This document shows, piece after piece, positions 8,451 to 16,616 of a DNA stretch of 64,000 nt. Both the position numbers and the translations under genes were made by a program. The notes beneath the pieces were generated by a model that was given only the letters and a program-made list of their open reading frames with translations, was not told the DNA's origin and searched no databases. The DNA comes from an uncultured Bacteroidales bacterium (GTDB lineage: Bacteria > Bacteroidota > Bacteroidia > Bacteroidales > Bacteroidaceae): the NCBI GenBank assembly GCA_902778625.1, contig CACYYM010000023.1, positions 1-64,000 on the forward strand. Reading direction: 5' to 3'. Within the stretch, counting starts at the first letter, position 1. Every line of letters begins with the position of its first letter.

Positions 8451-9777
8451 ATCTCCCTATCCAGGCCTCGGGATTAAGTTTGACTGTTTCCTTTCGCAAT
8501 TGGAAATGGAGAGTGCAGTTGCCGCTACCGTCGTCGGCGACCGTTCCGAGGATATCTCTCGCCTTTACCTTCTGGCCTTTCTTGACGATTGTACTGGAGA
8601 GGTTGCAATATACGGAGATATAACTGCCGTGACGCACAAGGACGTTTCGGGTGCCGGCAAACTGGAAGACGCTTGAGACGACACCGTCGAAGACCGAACG
8701 TGCACGGGCACCCGGACGACCGATATAGTTCGTACCCTTATTGTCGAGCTGGACATTCTTCATGCCTGGCACGTTGTAGAGCCCGAAGCGACTGCCCAAC
8801 ATGTATTGGCCGGTGATAGGAACAGGCAGACGTCCCTTGTTCTGTTCGAAGGAACCATTGAGCTGGCGGTCTTCTGCCGTGAGCCAAGTGCCCGATTTTG
8901 CTGTTTTTGCCGGTGCGGAAGGAGTAGCAGATTGCTTCGGCTTTGACGTCGAACCCGAGGACTTGCCACTCTTCTCGGCTTCTTTTTGCTTGCGTGCAGC
9001 TTCCTCTGCAGCTTTCTTGCGAGCCTCTTCCTCTGCCTTCTTGCGCGCTTGCTCAATCTCATAAGCAATCACTTGCTCGATTTTCTTATCGAGCGCCGCT
9101 AGTTGTTTCTGCTGCTCGGCAACCTTACCTTGCAATCCAGTCTCCTGTTTCTTCAGTCCTGCCACTTTCTTCTTCTCCTGCACCTGTTGCGCATTCAAGT
9201 CCTTACGCTGGCGCATCACTTCGTGCAGCACACCGTTCTTCTGACTTTTGGCAGCGAGTAAAAGGTTTTGGGCGTCGAGCAACTCATTCTGCTTCTGCAA
9301 GATCTGCTCTCCGAGGTTGTGCTGATAGGCAATATACTCTCGTGCATAGCGCGACCTCCTGTACATCTGACGGAAAGTCTTTGCAGAGAGAACGAAGACG
9401 AGGGGGTCTGTGTTCACGCGTTGTGCTCTGGCATTTCTTACTGCTGCCTTGAGGCGTTGGCGACGCATGCGCACCTCGCTGTCGAGCTCCGTTATGTTCT
9501 TTTGCAGACGTATGATGTCGGCCTCGAGGGCGTCGAGTTCCTGTTCCAACTGATGGATGCGCGAGAGTCGGTTGTTCAGCTGCAAGCCCAGGAAATCGAC
9601 GTTCTGCTGACCGGTCTTCACCTGCTTGCGCGTATTGTCGAGTTGTGTTTTGGACTTCTGCAGCTCGCTCTTGAGCTTCGTCTGCTGCTGCTTCAGCTCC
9701 TTCACCTTCTTACTGTTCTGTGCAGCAAGCGGAAAAGCGAGAATGAGTGTTATGAGTAGGACAAAGAATTTCTTCAT
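8449..9777 (-). CDS. EnvC/NlpD-like murein hydrolase activator with degenerate LytM domain
   Basis: A 442-residue protein with a signal peptide (cleavage near LAAQ19), a long coiled coil (residues about 20-130 and 150-265, rich in K/E/Q heptads), a low-complexity Ser/Pro/Lys linker (about 265-295) and a C-terminal LytM (peptidase M23) fold. The M23 zinc ligands are not intact: the HxxxD motif is absent (QLDNKGTNYI at the equivalent place) and HxH is reduced to LHFQ. As in E. coli EnvC, it is therefore probably not an enzyme but an activator of cell-division amidases. It is the last gene of a long minus-strand run and 8 bp downstream of the DUF4292 gene. Confidence 0.85.
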   Translation of the reverse strand: MKKFFVLLITLILAFPLAAQNSKKVKELKQQQTKLKSELQKSKTQLDNTRKQVKTGQQNVDFLGLQLNNRLSRIHQLEQELDALEADIIRLQKNITELDSEVRMRRQRLKAAVRNARAQRVNTDPLVFVLSAKTFRQMYRRSRYAREYIAYQHNLGEQILQKQNELLDAQNLLLAAKSQKNGVLHEVMRQRKDLNAQQVQEKKKVAGLKKQETGLQGKVAEQQKQLAALDKKIEQVIAYEIEQARKKAEEEARKKAAEEAARKQKEAEKSGKSSGSTSKPKQSATPSAPAKTAKSGTWLTAEDRQLNGSFEQNKGRLPVPITGQYMLGSRFGLYNVPGMKNVQLDNKGTNYIGRPGARARSVFDGVVSSVFQFAGTRNVLVRHGSYISVYCNLSSTIVKKGQKVKARDILGTVADDGSGNCTLHFQLRKETVKLNPEAWIGR

Positions 9778-9785
9778 TATCTAAA

Positions 9786-10469
9786 TTACATAGTCAGATT
9801 CATGATGCGCGACATCGCCTCATCGACGGTAACTTCCTTATAACGCGACGGCACTTCTGTCCGCTTTTCCCATTCGGAATCGGTGTTCAGGTTGGAAAGC
9901 GTGAGCTCTGCCTTGATGGTTCTGCGGCTGGTAGGAATCGTGATGTTGTGACTGGTGGGAAGGCTTCTGCCGCCGACGTTGACGTAGTCTTTGCGTTCCC
10001 AGCCAGAGAGGTTCGAGGTCTGTTCGTCCCAGAAGTACGCTTGAATCGTATAGAAATCGACGTCGGCATCGCGCAGGAACGGCACCTGGCTGTAAGATGC
10101 CTTCACGTACTGTCTGCCAACTTTGTCAATGAGCATGAAGTAGTCGGGCGTCATCTCGATGCGTGCCACTTCGAGAATGCCAAAAGTAACAAGCGAGAGT
10201 TGTATGACGTCGTCTTTCTTCATGCGCAAAGTGCCGCCGACGGAAGCGCTCTTCGAGCCCGAAGAGAGATCGAGACGAAGGCGCGATGTGATGCATGCCT
10301 CCTCCTTCTTCTGAGGTTTGGCGGGTTGGGTGTTATCCTGAGAAGGCGTCACAGCAATTGTCGTCTCGCCGGACTGGGCAGTTGTAGAGGTGACTGCGTG
10401 TTTCTTGCTGGCGCAAGAAGCAATCATGCCGCAGAGCAGCAGCAGGAAAAGTCTGGTGAAAGCTTTCAT
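9786..10469 (-). CDS. DUF4292 lipoprotein
   Basis: A 227-residue protein with lipobox (GMIASC, Cys19), a Thr/Pro/Lys-rich linker (about 20-58) and a DUF4292 domain (RLRLDLSSGSKSASVGGTLRMKKDDVIQLSL onward). The domain has a beta-rich fold resembling LolA/LolB-type lipoprotein carriers. DUF4292 proteins are found in Bacteroidetes between a TPR lipoprotein and an EnvC-like protein, as here, which points to a role in envelope biogenesis. It sits 9 bp from each neighbour, so it is co-transcribed. Confidence 0.85.
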   Translation of the reverse strand: MKAFTRLFLLLLCGMIASCASKKHAVTSTTAQSGETTIAVTPSQDNTQPAKPQKKEEACITSRLRLDLSSGSKSASVGGTLRMKKDDVIQLSLVTFGILEVARIEMTPDYFMLIDKVGRQYVKASYSQVPFLRDADVDFYTIQAYFWDEQTSNLSGWERKDYVNVGGRSLPTSHNITIPTSRRTIKAELTLSNLNTDSEWEKRTEVPSRYKEVTVDEAMSRIMNLTM

Positions 10470-10478
10470 CGTGTTTTC

Positions 10479-12353
10479 TTATTTAATGTATTTCTTACGT
10501 TTGATTTTCTTTTTCAGTTGGGGCGTACAGGTTGTGTCGCCTTTTTCCTTGGCAAGTTTCCATAGCCTGAGCGCTATCTCTGGTTCGTCGAGATGTGCGT
10601 AGATGTCGCCGGCATGTTCGATGAGGTTGCCCATGAGTCTGTCGTCGGCAAGGATTTCTTCGTCGGTCTTCTCGGGGTTTACCACTTTGTCCATGTAGGT
10701 TCGTGCATGGGCAAAGTCGCCTTTCTTGAAGAGAATCCAGGCATAGGTGTCGAGATAAGTGATGTTGTCAGGCTCCTGACGTATGGTCCGATAACTCATC
10801 TCTTCGGCCCTGTCGAGTTGCTCGCCTTTGAGGCTCAAGTAGTAAGCGTAGTTGTTGAGGCACATAATGTTGTCCTCCATATAAACGAGCGCCGAATCGT
10901 AGGCTGCGAAAGCCTCCGTCTCCTTTTGTTGCTGATAGTAGATGTCGCCGAGCACGCCGAAGACGTTCGACACGAGTCGCGGATGTGCATCTTCTGTCCT
11001 GACGCGAAGCCCTTGCTTCAATACGTCGGTTGCATCTGTCAGCTTCCTCTGTTCGGCAAGCGCCATACCGAGATAGTAAGCGTAGGCAAGCTCCTCTGGA
11101 TGGTAGTTAAGGCCGCGACGGCTGATGTCCTCCACGCCTTTGTCATCATTCTGTTCGGCATAGTATTGCAAGAGTTCCCGGAGGGCCGTCTCGTTGCCCG
11201 GCTCCACCTTAAGCACTTGCCGCATGGTTTTGCAGAGCTCTTCCTGAGGTTGCTTGCTATAGACCTGATAGGCGGCTTTCATGATGAGCACTTCGGCATC
11301 CTGTTGCGGACGGGCGAGAAGGGTGTCGAAGGCAGCAACGAGTTTGGGCGCATAGGTCGAGTCGCGTTGCACATCGGCTATATACGACCTGAGCAGGAGC
11401 ACGCGCAGTTGCGAGGGTGTTTCGGAATGGAACAGCAGCGAGTCGCGCATCGTGTCGTACTTGGCGAGCTGATTACTCCCGTGCAGATATTCCAACGTGG
11501 CGAGCTGCAGGTTCGCGTTTGTCGGTTCCTGTCGGCGCACCTCGTCATAGATCTTGAGAGCCTTAGCTGTGTCGCCTGCCTGCAGATACTGACTGCCTAC
11601 GACGACGCGCAGGTTCATGTCGTGGGGCGCGTTGTCGCAAAGTGCCTGCAGCTGCACGAAGGCTGAGTCGAGCTGGCCCTTCTCCTTGTAGAGTCTGAAC
11701 TTCTCGACGCTGAGTTGCGGGCTTGGACCTTCGAGCAGTTCGATGCGGTTGAGCGCTCCGATGGCCTTGTCTGCGTCGCCGACTGTGCTGTAGAGCTGTG
11801 CCAGCTGCGACAGGATGTCGCTACGGCTTCGCTTCAACGATGACAGCCTCTCCAGGACGGGAATGGCTGCCTCGGCATCGCGCCTGTTGAGATAAAGCGC
11901 GGCCAGCGTCTCCAGATAGTAGGGATTGTCAGCATCGCGCTCGCTGGCTTTCTTTATGTAAGCTGTTCCGAGGCTGTCGGAGCGCAGATAAAGATGCAGC
12001 AGCCCGATGTTGTAGAGTGCCTCGGGCGCTTCGGGATTGATGTCGAGGCAATGGCGGTAGAGGTCCATCGCCGACGAGTAATCATCAGCAAGGCGGCACT
12101 TCTCTGCCTCAATGTAAAAGTAATCGAAGTTTGTCTGTGCCTTTATGTCCATCTCGCCAAGCAGGAAGACGAGCACGAAGGCAAGGGTATGCCAAAACGC
12201 CGCACGCGGAGATTGCAAACGCCGCACGCGGGGATTGCCATCGCCGCACGCGGGGATTGCCAACGCCGCACGCGGCGTTTTTGACCCTCGCTTGCTGCAT
12301 CCTTCTGTATGCTGCTCTGGAAGGGCGCTGACGGTGTGTTGCCAGACAATCAT
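10479..12353 (-). CDS. Secreted TPR-repeat protein; start unclear because a repeat array overlaps its 5' end
   Basis: A tetratricopeptide-repeat protein with many TPR units from about residue 85 of the open frame (YSSAMDLYRHCLDINPEAPEALYNIGLLHL) to the end. Such proteins scaffold envelope assembly. The export signal is TLAFVLVFLLGEMDIKAQ, ending in a usual AQ cleavage site. The only upstream ATG (12353, 2 bp after the dut stop) would put 50 residues before that signal, including peptides encoded by the palindromic array at 12196-12279. A GTG at 12227, inside the array, would give the good signal peptide MRRLQSPRAAFWHTLAFVL. An ATG at 12152 would lose the signal. I favour the GTG, so the usual start seems to have been replaced by array sequence. 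Confidence 0.75.
   Translation of the reverse strand: MIVWQHTVSALPEQHTEGCSKRGSKTPRAALAIPACGDGNPRVRRLQSPRAAFWHTLAFVLVFLLGEMDIKAQTNFDYFYIEAEKCRLADDYSSAMDLYRHCLDINPEAPEALYNIGLLHLYLRSDSLGTAYIKKASERDADNPYYLETLAALYLNRRDAEAAIPVLERLSSLKRSRSDILSQLAQLYSTVGDADKAIGALNRIELLEGPSPQLSVEKFRLYKEKGQLDSAFVQLQALCDNAPHDMNLRVVVGSQYLQAGDTAKALKIYDEVRRQEPTNANLQLATLEYLHGSNQLAKYDTMRDSLLFHSETPSQLRVLLLRSYIADVQRDSTYAPKLVAAFDTLLARPQQDAEVLIMKAAYQVYSKQPQEELCKTMRQVLKVEPGNETALRELLQYYAEQNDDKGVEDISRRGLNYHPEELAYAYYLGMALAEQRKLTDATDVLKQGLRVRTEDAHPRLVSNVFGVLGDIYYQQQKETEAFAAYDSALVYMEDNIMCLNNYAYYLSLKGEQLDRAEEMSYRTIRQEPDNITYLDTYAWILFKKGDFAHARTYMDKVVNPEKTDEEILADDRLMGNLIEHAGDIYAHLDEPEIALRLWKLAKEKGDTTCTPQLKKKIKRKKYIK
12196..12279. repeat. 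GC-family 22-bp array, four units, overlapping a gene start
   Basis: Units start at 12196, 12218, 12240 and 12262. Left arms are AACGCCG, AACGCCG, ATCGCCG and AACGCCG; all cores are CACG. Right arms are CGGAGAT, CGGGGAT, CGGGGAT and CGGCGTT; spacers are TGCA, TGCC and TGCC. The array is 84 bp long, so it keeps the minus-strand reading frame open across itself. Confidence 0.95.
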
Positions 12354-12355
12354 TC

Positions 12356-12790
12356 CTACTTCGTTCCGCTATGCCCGAAACCGCCGGCTCCGCGTTCGGT
12401 CTCCGAAAGAACTTCAACCTCTTCCCAATCCGCCTGTTCGTGACGGGCGATAACCATCTGTGCGATGCGCTCGCCGTCGGCAATCAGGAAGGGCTCGTCG
12501 GAGAGATTGACAAGGATGACGCAAACCTCGCCCCGATAGTCGGCATCGATGGTGCCGGGCGTGTTGAGGACGGTAATGCCGTGCTTGATGGCCAGTCCGC
12601 TGCGAGGACGCACCTGCGCCTCGTAACCTGGAGGCAAAGCCATGAAAAGACCTGTGGGGACAAGTCGGCGCTCCATCGGCCTCAGCTCGATAGGCGACTC
12701 GATATTGGCGCGCAGGTCAACACCTGCGGACTGTGGCGTTGCATACTGTGGCAACGGATGATGACTGCGATTGATAATCTGTACTTTCAT
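12356..12790 (-). CDS. dut: Deoxyuridine 5'-triphosphate nucleotidohydrolase
   Basis: A 144-residue trimeric dUTPase that converts dUTP to dUMP and PPi, keeping uracil out of DNA and feeding dTMP synthesis. The five family motifs are visible: [28 protein letters not shown] with its catalytic Asp; RIAQMVI; and [10 protein letters not shown] at the C-terminus. The length is normal. It lies between dgt, 14 bp upstream, and the TPR gene, so nucleotide-pool sanitation and envelope genes share an operon, an arrangement also seen in other Bacteroidales. Confidence 0.95.
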   Translation of the reverse strand: MKVQIINRSHHPLPQYATPQSAGVDLRANIESPIELRPMERRLVPTGLFMALPPGYEAQVRPRSGLAIKHGITVLNTPGTIDADYRGEVCVILVNLSDEPFLIADGERIAQMVIARHEQADWEEVEVLSETERGAGGFGHSGTK

Positions 12791-12804
12791 GTCATTCTAT
12801 TTTA

Positions 12805-14172
12805 TTATACATCGGGCAGGCTCATGCCGTTTATCTTGCGATAGAGGTCGAGCGCATAGACGTCGGTCATGCCCGATATGTAGTCGAGCACCGCAAGAAT
12901 GCGCTCGTAGAGTGTCGGTGCCAGGATGTCGTACTGCGTGCTGACGCGGTTGATGAGCAACTTGGAGAAGGCGCGGTCGGAATGCGTGGCAGCCTGCACC
13001 ATCAGCTCCGTGAGCGTCGTGATGACTTTGTAACCGGCAATTTCGATATCGACGACGTCCTTGCAATGATATATCTTCTTGTAGGCAATGCTTTCGCAAC
13101 GCTTGTATGCCTTTCGGGGCAGGTCGTCGATGTGCTCGATGAGTGAGCCCTCGAAGGTGCCGCTCAGGATGGCTTGCTCGTTCCTGATGAAGACCTGCAC
13201 GCACTGCTGCTCAAGGCAGTTGATGACGCAGGAGCGGAGATAGACAATCTGTTCGTTGACGTCGTCCACGAGCTGGGCCATGCGCTCTTTGATGTGGCGC
13301 TGCTGCTCCAGCGGGAAGTAGGCAAGGAAAAGCTGCTTCGTCTCGTCGGTCGTCAGGAGCTTCAACTTGTGCGCATCCTCAATGTCCATTATCTCATAGC
13401 AAATGTCGTCGGCAGCCTCAACGAGATAGACGAGCGGATGGCGGGCGTAGCGAATAGAGCCGTCGGGAGCAGGAAGCTTCAGGATGCCCAGCTCGCGGGC
13501 AATTTTTTCGTAGTCCTCCACCTCACTGCGGAAAAAGCCGAACTTGCGTTTGTCGCCGGCAAGGTCGGACGAGAAGGGGTACTTGACGATGCTTGCCAGC
13601 GTGCTGTAAGTCATGACGAAGCCGCCTTTGCGACGCCCTTTGAAGTGGTGGGTGAGGAGACGGAAGGCGTTGGCATTGCCCTCGAAGTGCGTGATGTCCT
13701 CCCACTGCTCTGGCGAGAGTCCGTCGCCCGTCTCTGGACAGATGTAATCCCGAAGGAAGAGTCCGTCACCCTCGCTGAAGTAAGTGCCGATAGCGTTCTC
13801 GCCGCTATGTCCGAACGGCGGGTTGCCAAGGTCGTGAGCAAGGCAGGCGGCAGAGACGATGCTGCCGAGCTCGGTGAAGTGCGTGCTGTAAAGTTCCGGA
13901 TGCTGCTTAAGGATAAGGCGGCTGATGTCGTTGCCGAGACTGCGGCCCACGCTGCTCACCTCAAGACTGTGTGTGAGACGATTGTGCACAAAGATGCTTC
14001 CGGGCAGAGGGAAGACCTGCGTCTTGTTCTGCAGCCGACGGAAGGGAGCGGAGAATATCAGGCGGTCGTAGTCGCGCTGGAACTCCGTGCGGTCGTCGCT
14101 GCCCTGCTGCATGTCTTCCTGCCCAAGGCGTTTACTCGAGAGCAGGCGCTCCCACTTCATCATCTCTTCCAT
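12805..14172 (-). CDS. dgt: dGTP triphosphohydrolase-like HD-domain protein
   Basis: A 455-residue HD-superfamily dNTPase. The N-terminal signature RLIFSAPFRRLQNKTQVFPL and metal ligands H68, H113 and D114 (HSLEVSS; CLAHDLGNPPFGHSGE) are intact. It hydrolyses dGTP (or dNTPs generally) to the nucleoside and triphosphate. The ATG at 14172 gives MEEMMKWERLLSSKRLG; start at the second Met is possible. It is 12 bp downstream of the N-acyltransferase gene and 14 bp upstream of dut, so co-transcription is likely. Confidence 0.9.
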   Translation of the reverse strand: MEEMMKWERLLSSKRLGQEDMQQGSDDRTEFQRDYDRLIFSAPFRRLQNKTQVFPLPGSIFVHNRLTHSLEVSSVGRSLGNDISRLILKQHPELYSTHFTELGSIVSAACLAHDLGNPPFGHSGENAIGTYFSEGDGLFLRDYICPETGDGLSPEQWEDITHFEGNANAFRLLTHHFKGRRKGGFVMTYSTLASIVKYPFSSDLAGDKRKFGFFRSEVEDYEKIARELGILKLPAPDGSIRYARHPLVYLVEAADDICYEIMDIEDAHKLKLLTTDETKQLFLAYFPLEQQRHIKERMAQLVDDVNEQIVYLRSCVINCLEQQCVQVFIRNEQAILSGTFEGSLIEHIDDLPRKAYKRCESIAYKKIYHCKDVVDIEIAGYKVITTLTELMVQAATHSDRAFSKLLINRVSTQYDILAPTLYERILAVLDYISGMTDVYALDLYRKINGMSLPDV

Positions 14173-14184
14173 CGCAAATCGTCT

Positions 14185-15174
14185 CTATTCCGTTGGTTTA
14201 TAGAAGATGCGGTTAGCGCCGCTTGTTATCTTCACCAGCTCGGGATGTTCTGCCGCAAACGTATCGATATGACGCATGCGCTTCTCCTGAAGTATCTCGT
14301 CAACGGCAATCAGAATGCCGGTCTCTTCGACGTCGCCGAAGCCGTCGTTGATGGCTGTTCCAAAGAGCTTCATCGTAGGACTCAGCCCCATGTAAGCGTT
14401 GACCAGGGGCGGAATGTTATAGCCCAAGGCACGCACCTCGTGGTTGAGTATCCTGTAATCTGCCTTGAAGTCGTCTTCGGTGAAGAGCTTTTTGAACTGC
14501 TCGGGATCGTGCCAGAGCTTGAGGGGCTTCATGGGATAGATGAGGTTGTCGGGATCCGGGAAGTGTTTGTTCAAGAAGTACAGTATCATGTCTCGGGCCA
14601 TGCGGTCGTAGCTGGGATACATCGTGAACTTGCCGAAGAGGTAGCGCACTGTTGGCTCTATGACGACGATGGCGCCGAGTCCGTCCCACAGGTTGTCGAG
14701 GGCGAAGATGCCTTTTCTGCCGCGTAATGTGCTTTGGTACTCGACGGTGACAAAGCTTCTGCCCAGTTCGATGGTCCACGGCGCGTAGTCCTTCATGAAG
14801 CGCTCCGAGAAGCGGAACATATGGCTCGTGGCGAGAATGGGCTGCCCGTCGGGCGCAATCTCCCAATCCTTGCCGAGAATGTATCGGTACCCGCCAACAA
14901 TCTCTTCCGTCTCGGGATCCCAGACGATGAGCTGCTTGTAACAGTTCTGGCAGGTGTCGAATTCGTCGAGGTCGAAGCTTTTGCCTGTGCCGCCGCCGGC
15001 AGCGCGGAAGGCTATTTCGCGCAGTCGTCCTATCTCACGGACAACATGGGGCGAGTCTTGCCACGTGACGACATACGCTTCGTTGTTGCTTTTGTTTGTC
15101 ATCCGAAGTTTCTTGTCGGGCGTTAGCTCTGCTTTGAGCACCTCGACGGGGATAGGGTCAGCGATTTGTTCCAT
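14185..15174 (-). CDS. glsB: Glycine-lipid N-acyltransferase-like protein (GlsB/OlsB family)
   Basis: A 329-residue GNAT-fold acyltransferase of the OlsB-like type (DEFDTCQNCYKQLIVWDPET; GGYRYILGKDWEI; IELGRSFVTVEYQS). In Bacteroides, glsB makes the N-acyl glycine precursor and glsA adds a second acyl chain, giving the glycine lipids of the cell envelope. The glsA-like gene lies directly upstream here (8 bp), which supports the call. The start at 15174 (MEQIADPIPVEVL) is chosen over the much longer open frame because the upstream part is the shadow of glsA. Acyl donor is probably acyl-ACP. The named substrate is inferred from the gene pair, not proven by the sequence. Confidence 0.8.
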   Translation of the reverse strand: MEQIADPIPVEVLKAELTPDKKLRMTNKSNNEAYVVTWQDSPHVVREIGRLREIAFRAAGGGTGKSFDLDEFDTCQNCYKQLIVWDPETEEIVGGYRYILGKDWEIAPDGQPILATSHMFRFSERFMKDYAPWTIELGRSFVTVEYQSTLRGRKGIFALDNLWDGLGAIVVIEPTVRYLFGKFTMYPSYDRMARDMILYFLNKHFPDPDNLIYPMKPLKLWHDPEQFKKLFTEDDFKADYRILNHEVRALGYNIPPLVNAYMGLSPTMKLFGTAINDGFGDVEETGILIAVDEILQEKRMRHIDTFAAEHPELVKITSGANRIFYKPTE

Positions 15175-15182
15175 ATTCCTTA

Positions 15183-15986
15183 TTATATTTCGTAAACTTT
15201 GTCCTGCACCCACTTGCCCCACTCGCCAGGCGTCTTCGACTTGTCGAAAGTCTGCCACGGAATGGGCTGTCCGATGCGGACGGTGTAGTGATTTCCTTTG
15301 CTGCGGTACATCTCGTCTGGCAGAAGCGCCATGGCGAAGTTGGGCAGGTGCAGGCGTTTGCACCAGCGGGCAACGTTGTAGAAGCGCTCGCTGTTCCTGC
15401 CTTCGAAATGTATCGGCACGATGTCGCGCTCGTGCTGCACGCTTTTTGTGATGAACGCTTTGTTCCAGGGGATGTCGCGAATGCTGCCATCGTTTTGTTT
15501 GCGGCTGCAGAGGCCGGCGGGGAACATGATGACGTGGCAGTCGCTCGCGAAGGTACTTTCCACGACGGCGGGGAAGGAGCGTGCCATCTTGCCTATCTTG
15601 TTGACTGGCACGCAGAGCGGAGCGAGCCCTTCGAGGTTCATGAGGAGGTCGTTGACGAGGTATTTTATCTTGCCGTTGTAGTGTTCGCCGATGACCCATC
15701 CGAGTGTGACGCCGTCGATGGCGCCGAGCGGATGGTTCGAGACGAAGGTGTAGGAGCGTCCGTCGTCGGGCAGGTTCTCTTTGCCCTCGACATCGACATC
15801 GACGCCTACGTAATCGACGACGCCTTTACAGAAGTCAACGCCTACCCTGCCCTGTCGCAGGTAAGTATTAATGAAGTCCTGATGGATGACGCGCGCCAGC
15901 AGACCTGTCAGCCACTTTGGGATGAACTTTGCCTTTTTGCCGGCACGTTCGCGGACAATGCTGTCTATGTCAATTTCCTTTATCAT
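15183..15986 (-). CDS. glsA: Glycine-lipid O-acyltransferase-like protein (PlsC/OlsA family)
   Basis: A 267-residue lysophospholipid acyltransferase-type enzyme. The acyltransferase motif NHPLGAIDG (residues 84-92, His and Asp catalytic) and a later FPAGLCSRK motif (about 155-163) match the OlsA/GlsA branch. It would O-acylate the N-acyl glycine made by the downstream glsB product at the inner membrane. It starts immediately after the preceding small secreted gene (15987) and runs 8 bp before glsB. Confidence 0.8.
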   Translation of the reverse strand: MIKEIDIDSIVRERAGKKAKFIPKWLTGLLARVIHQDFINTYLRQGRVGVDFCKGVVDYVGVDVDVEGKENLPDDGRSYTFVSNHPLGAIDGVTLGWVIGEHYNGKIKYLVNDLLMNLEGLAPLCVPVNKIGKMARSFPAVVESTFASDCHVIMFPAGLCSRKQNDGSIRDIPWNKAFITKSVQHERDIVPIHFEGRNSERFYNVARWCKRLHLPNFAMALLPDEMYRSKGNHYTVRIGQPIPWQTFDKSKTPGEWGKWVQDKVYEI

Positions 15987-16355
15987 TCAGTTTATTGTTA
16001 TTGGCCTGTTGTTGATGAAGTACCTGCCGCGCGGCAGTCCGCCGAGCCAATTCTTGCCCTTGTTGAGGCGCGCCGTCAGGTAGAGCACGCCGTTCTGGTT
16101 GTAGATGGGCAACAGTTGGCTGCGATCGCTCTGTATCTGGACGACTCGTCCCGTGACGGTTATCTGCACAGGGAACGCTGAGGTGTTCATCCTCCTCGAC
16201 ACGGGCATTTCGGGCGAGGGCATCGAGAGGATCAGCGAATCAGGGTTACGACGCTCCCGCACCTTACGTTTACGTATGGCGCCATCAGCGGGCATTGCCA
16301 TCAGGGCTGCCAGCACGAACAAGCATACATGCAGTATCGTTATCCTTCTTCGCAT
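15987..16355 (-). CDS. Small secreted protein, function unknown
   Basis: A 122-residue protein with a signal peptide (MRRRITILHVCLFVLAALMAMPADGA) and a basic, beta-rich body ending in YLTARLNKGKNWLGGLPRGRYFINNRPITIN. I do not recognise a family; the ending loosely resembles the C-terminal tails of Bacteroidales secreted proteins. The start at 16355 is chosen because the promoter -7 element lies at 16407-16414, so transcription begins downstream of the alternative ATG at 16409. It leads the glsA-glsB-dgt-dut run with no gap before glsA. Confidence 0.6.
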   Translation of the reverse strand: MRRRITILHVCLFVLAALMAMPADGAIRKRKVRERRNPDSLILSMPSPEMPVSRRMNTSAFPVQITVTGRVVQIQSDRSQLLPIYNQNGVLYLTARLNKGKNWLGGLPRGRYFINNRPITIN

Positions 16356-16406
16356 AGTTTGGGGTGCAAATGCGGCTCGCAGAAGCCTTTTTCCACTTAC
16401 AAGCGA

Positions 16407-16438
16407 CAAAATTACACTTTTCGGGGCAATTTTCCAAA
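16407..16438 (-). promoter_or_regulatory. Promoter of the small secreted protein-glsA-glsB run
   Basis: On the minus strand TTTG (16435-16438), 20 bp, TAATTTTG (16407-16414). It faces the gene starting at 16355 with a leader of about 45 nt. Confidence 0.65.
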
Positions 16439-16517
16439 TAATCGGTTGAGTTTTTCTGTCAACTATAGTAACTATCGTTTAGATAGGTACTATAAAACGC
16501 CCCTGAGGGAAAAATAA

Positions 16518-16601
16518 AACGCCGCGTGCGGCGATTGCAATCCCCGCGTGCGGCGTTGGCAATTTCCGCGTGCGGCGTTTTCAATCCCCGCAGGCGGCGT
16601 T
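16518..16601. terminator. GC-family 22-bp array, four units, at the 3' end of thiL
   Basis: Units start at 16518, 16540, 16562 and 16584. Cores are CGTG, CGTG, CGTG and CAGG. Left arms are AACGCCG, ATCCCCG, ATTTCCG and ATCCCCG; right arms are CGGCGAT and then three CGGCGTT; spacers are TGCA, GGCA and TTCA. It begins 16 bp after the thiL stop, reading on the minus strand. It separates thiL from the promoter of the next operon. Confidence 0.9.
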
Positions 16602-16616
16602 TGAATTTTCCCTTCG

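Noticed and set aside
13174..14727. 517-codon open frame on the plus strand opposite dgt and glsB
   Set aside because: Shadow of dgt and the N-acyltransferase; no domain, no promoter.
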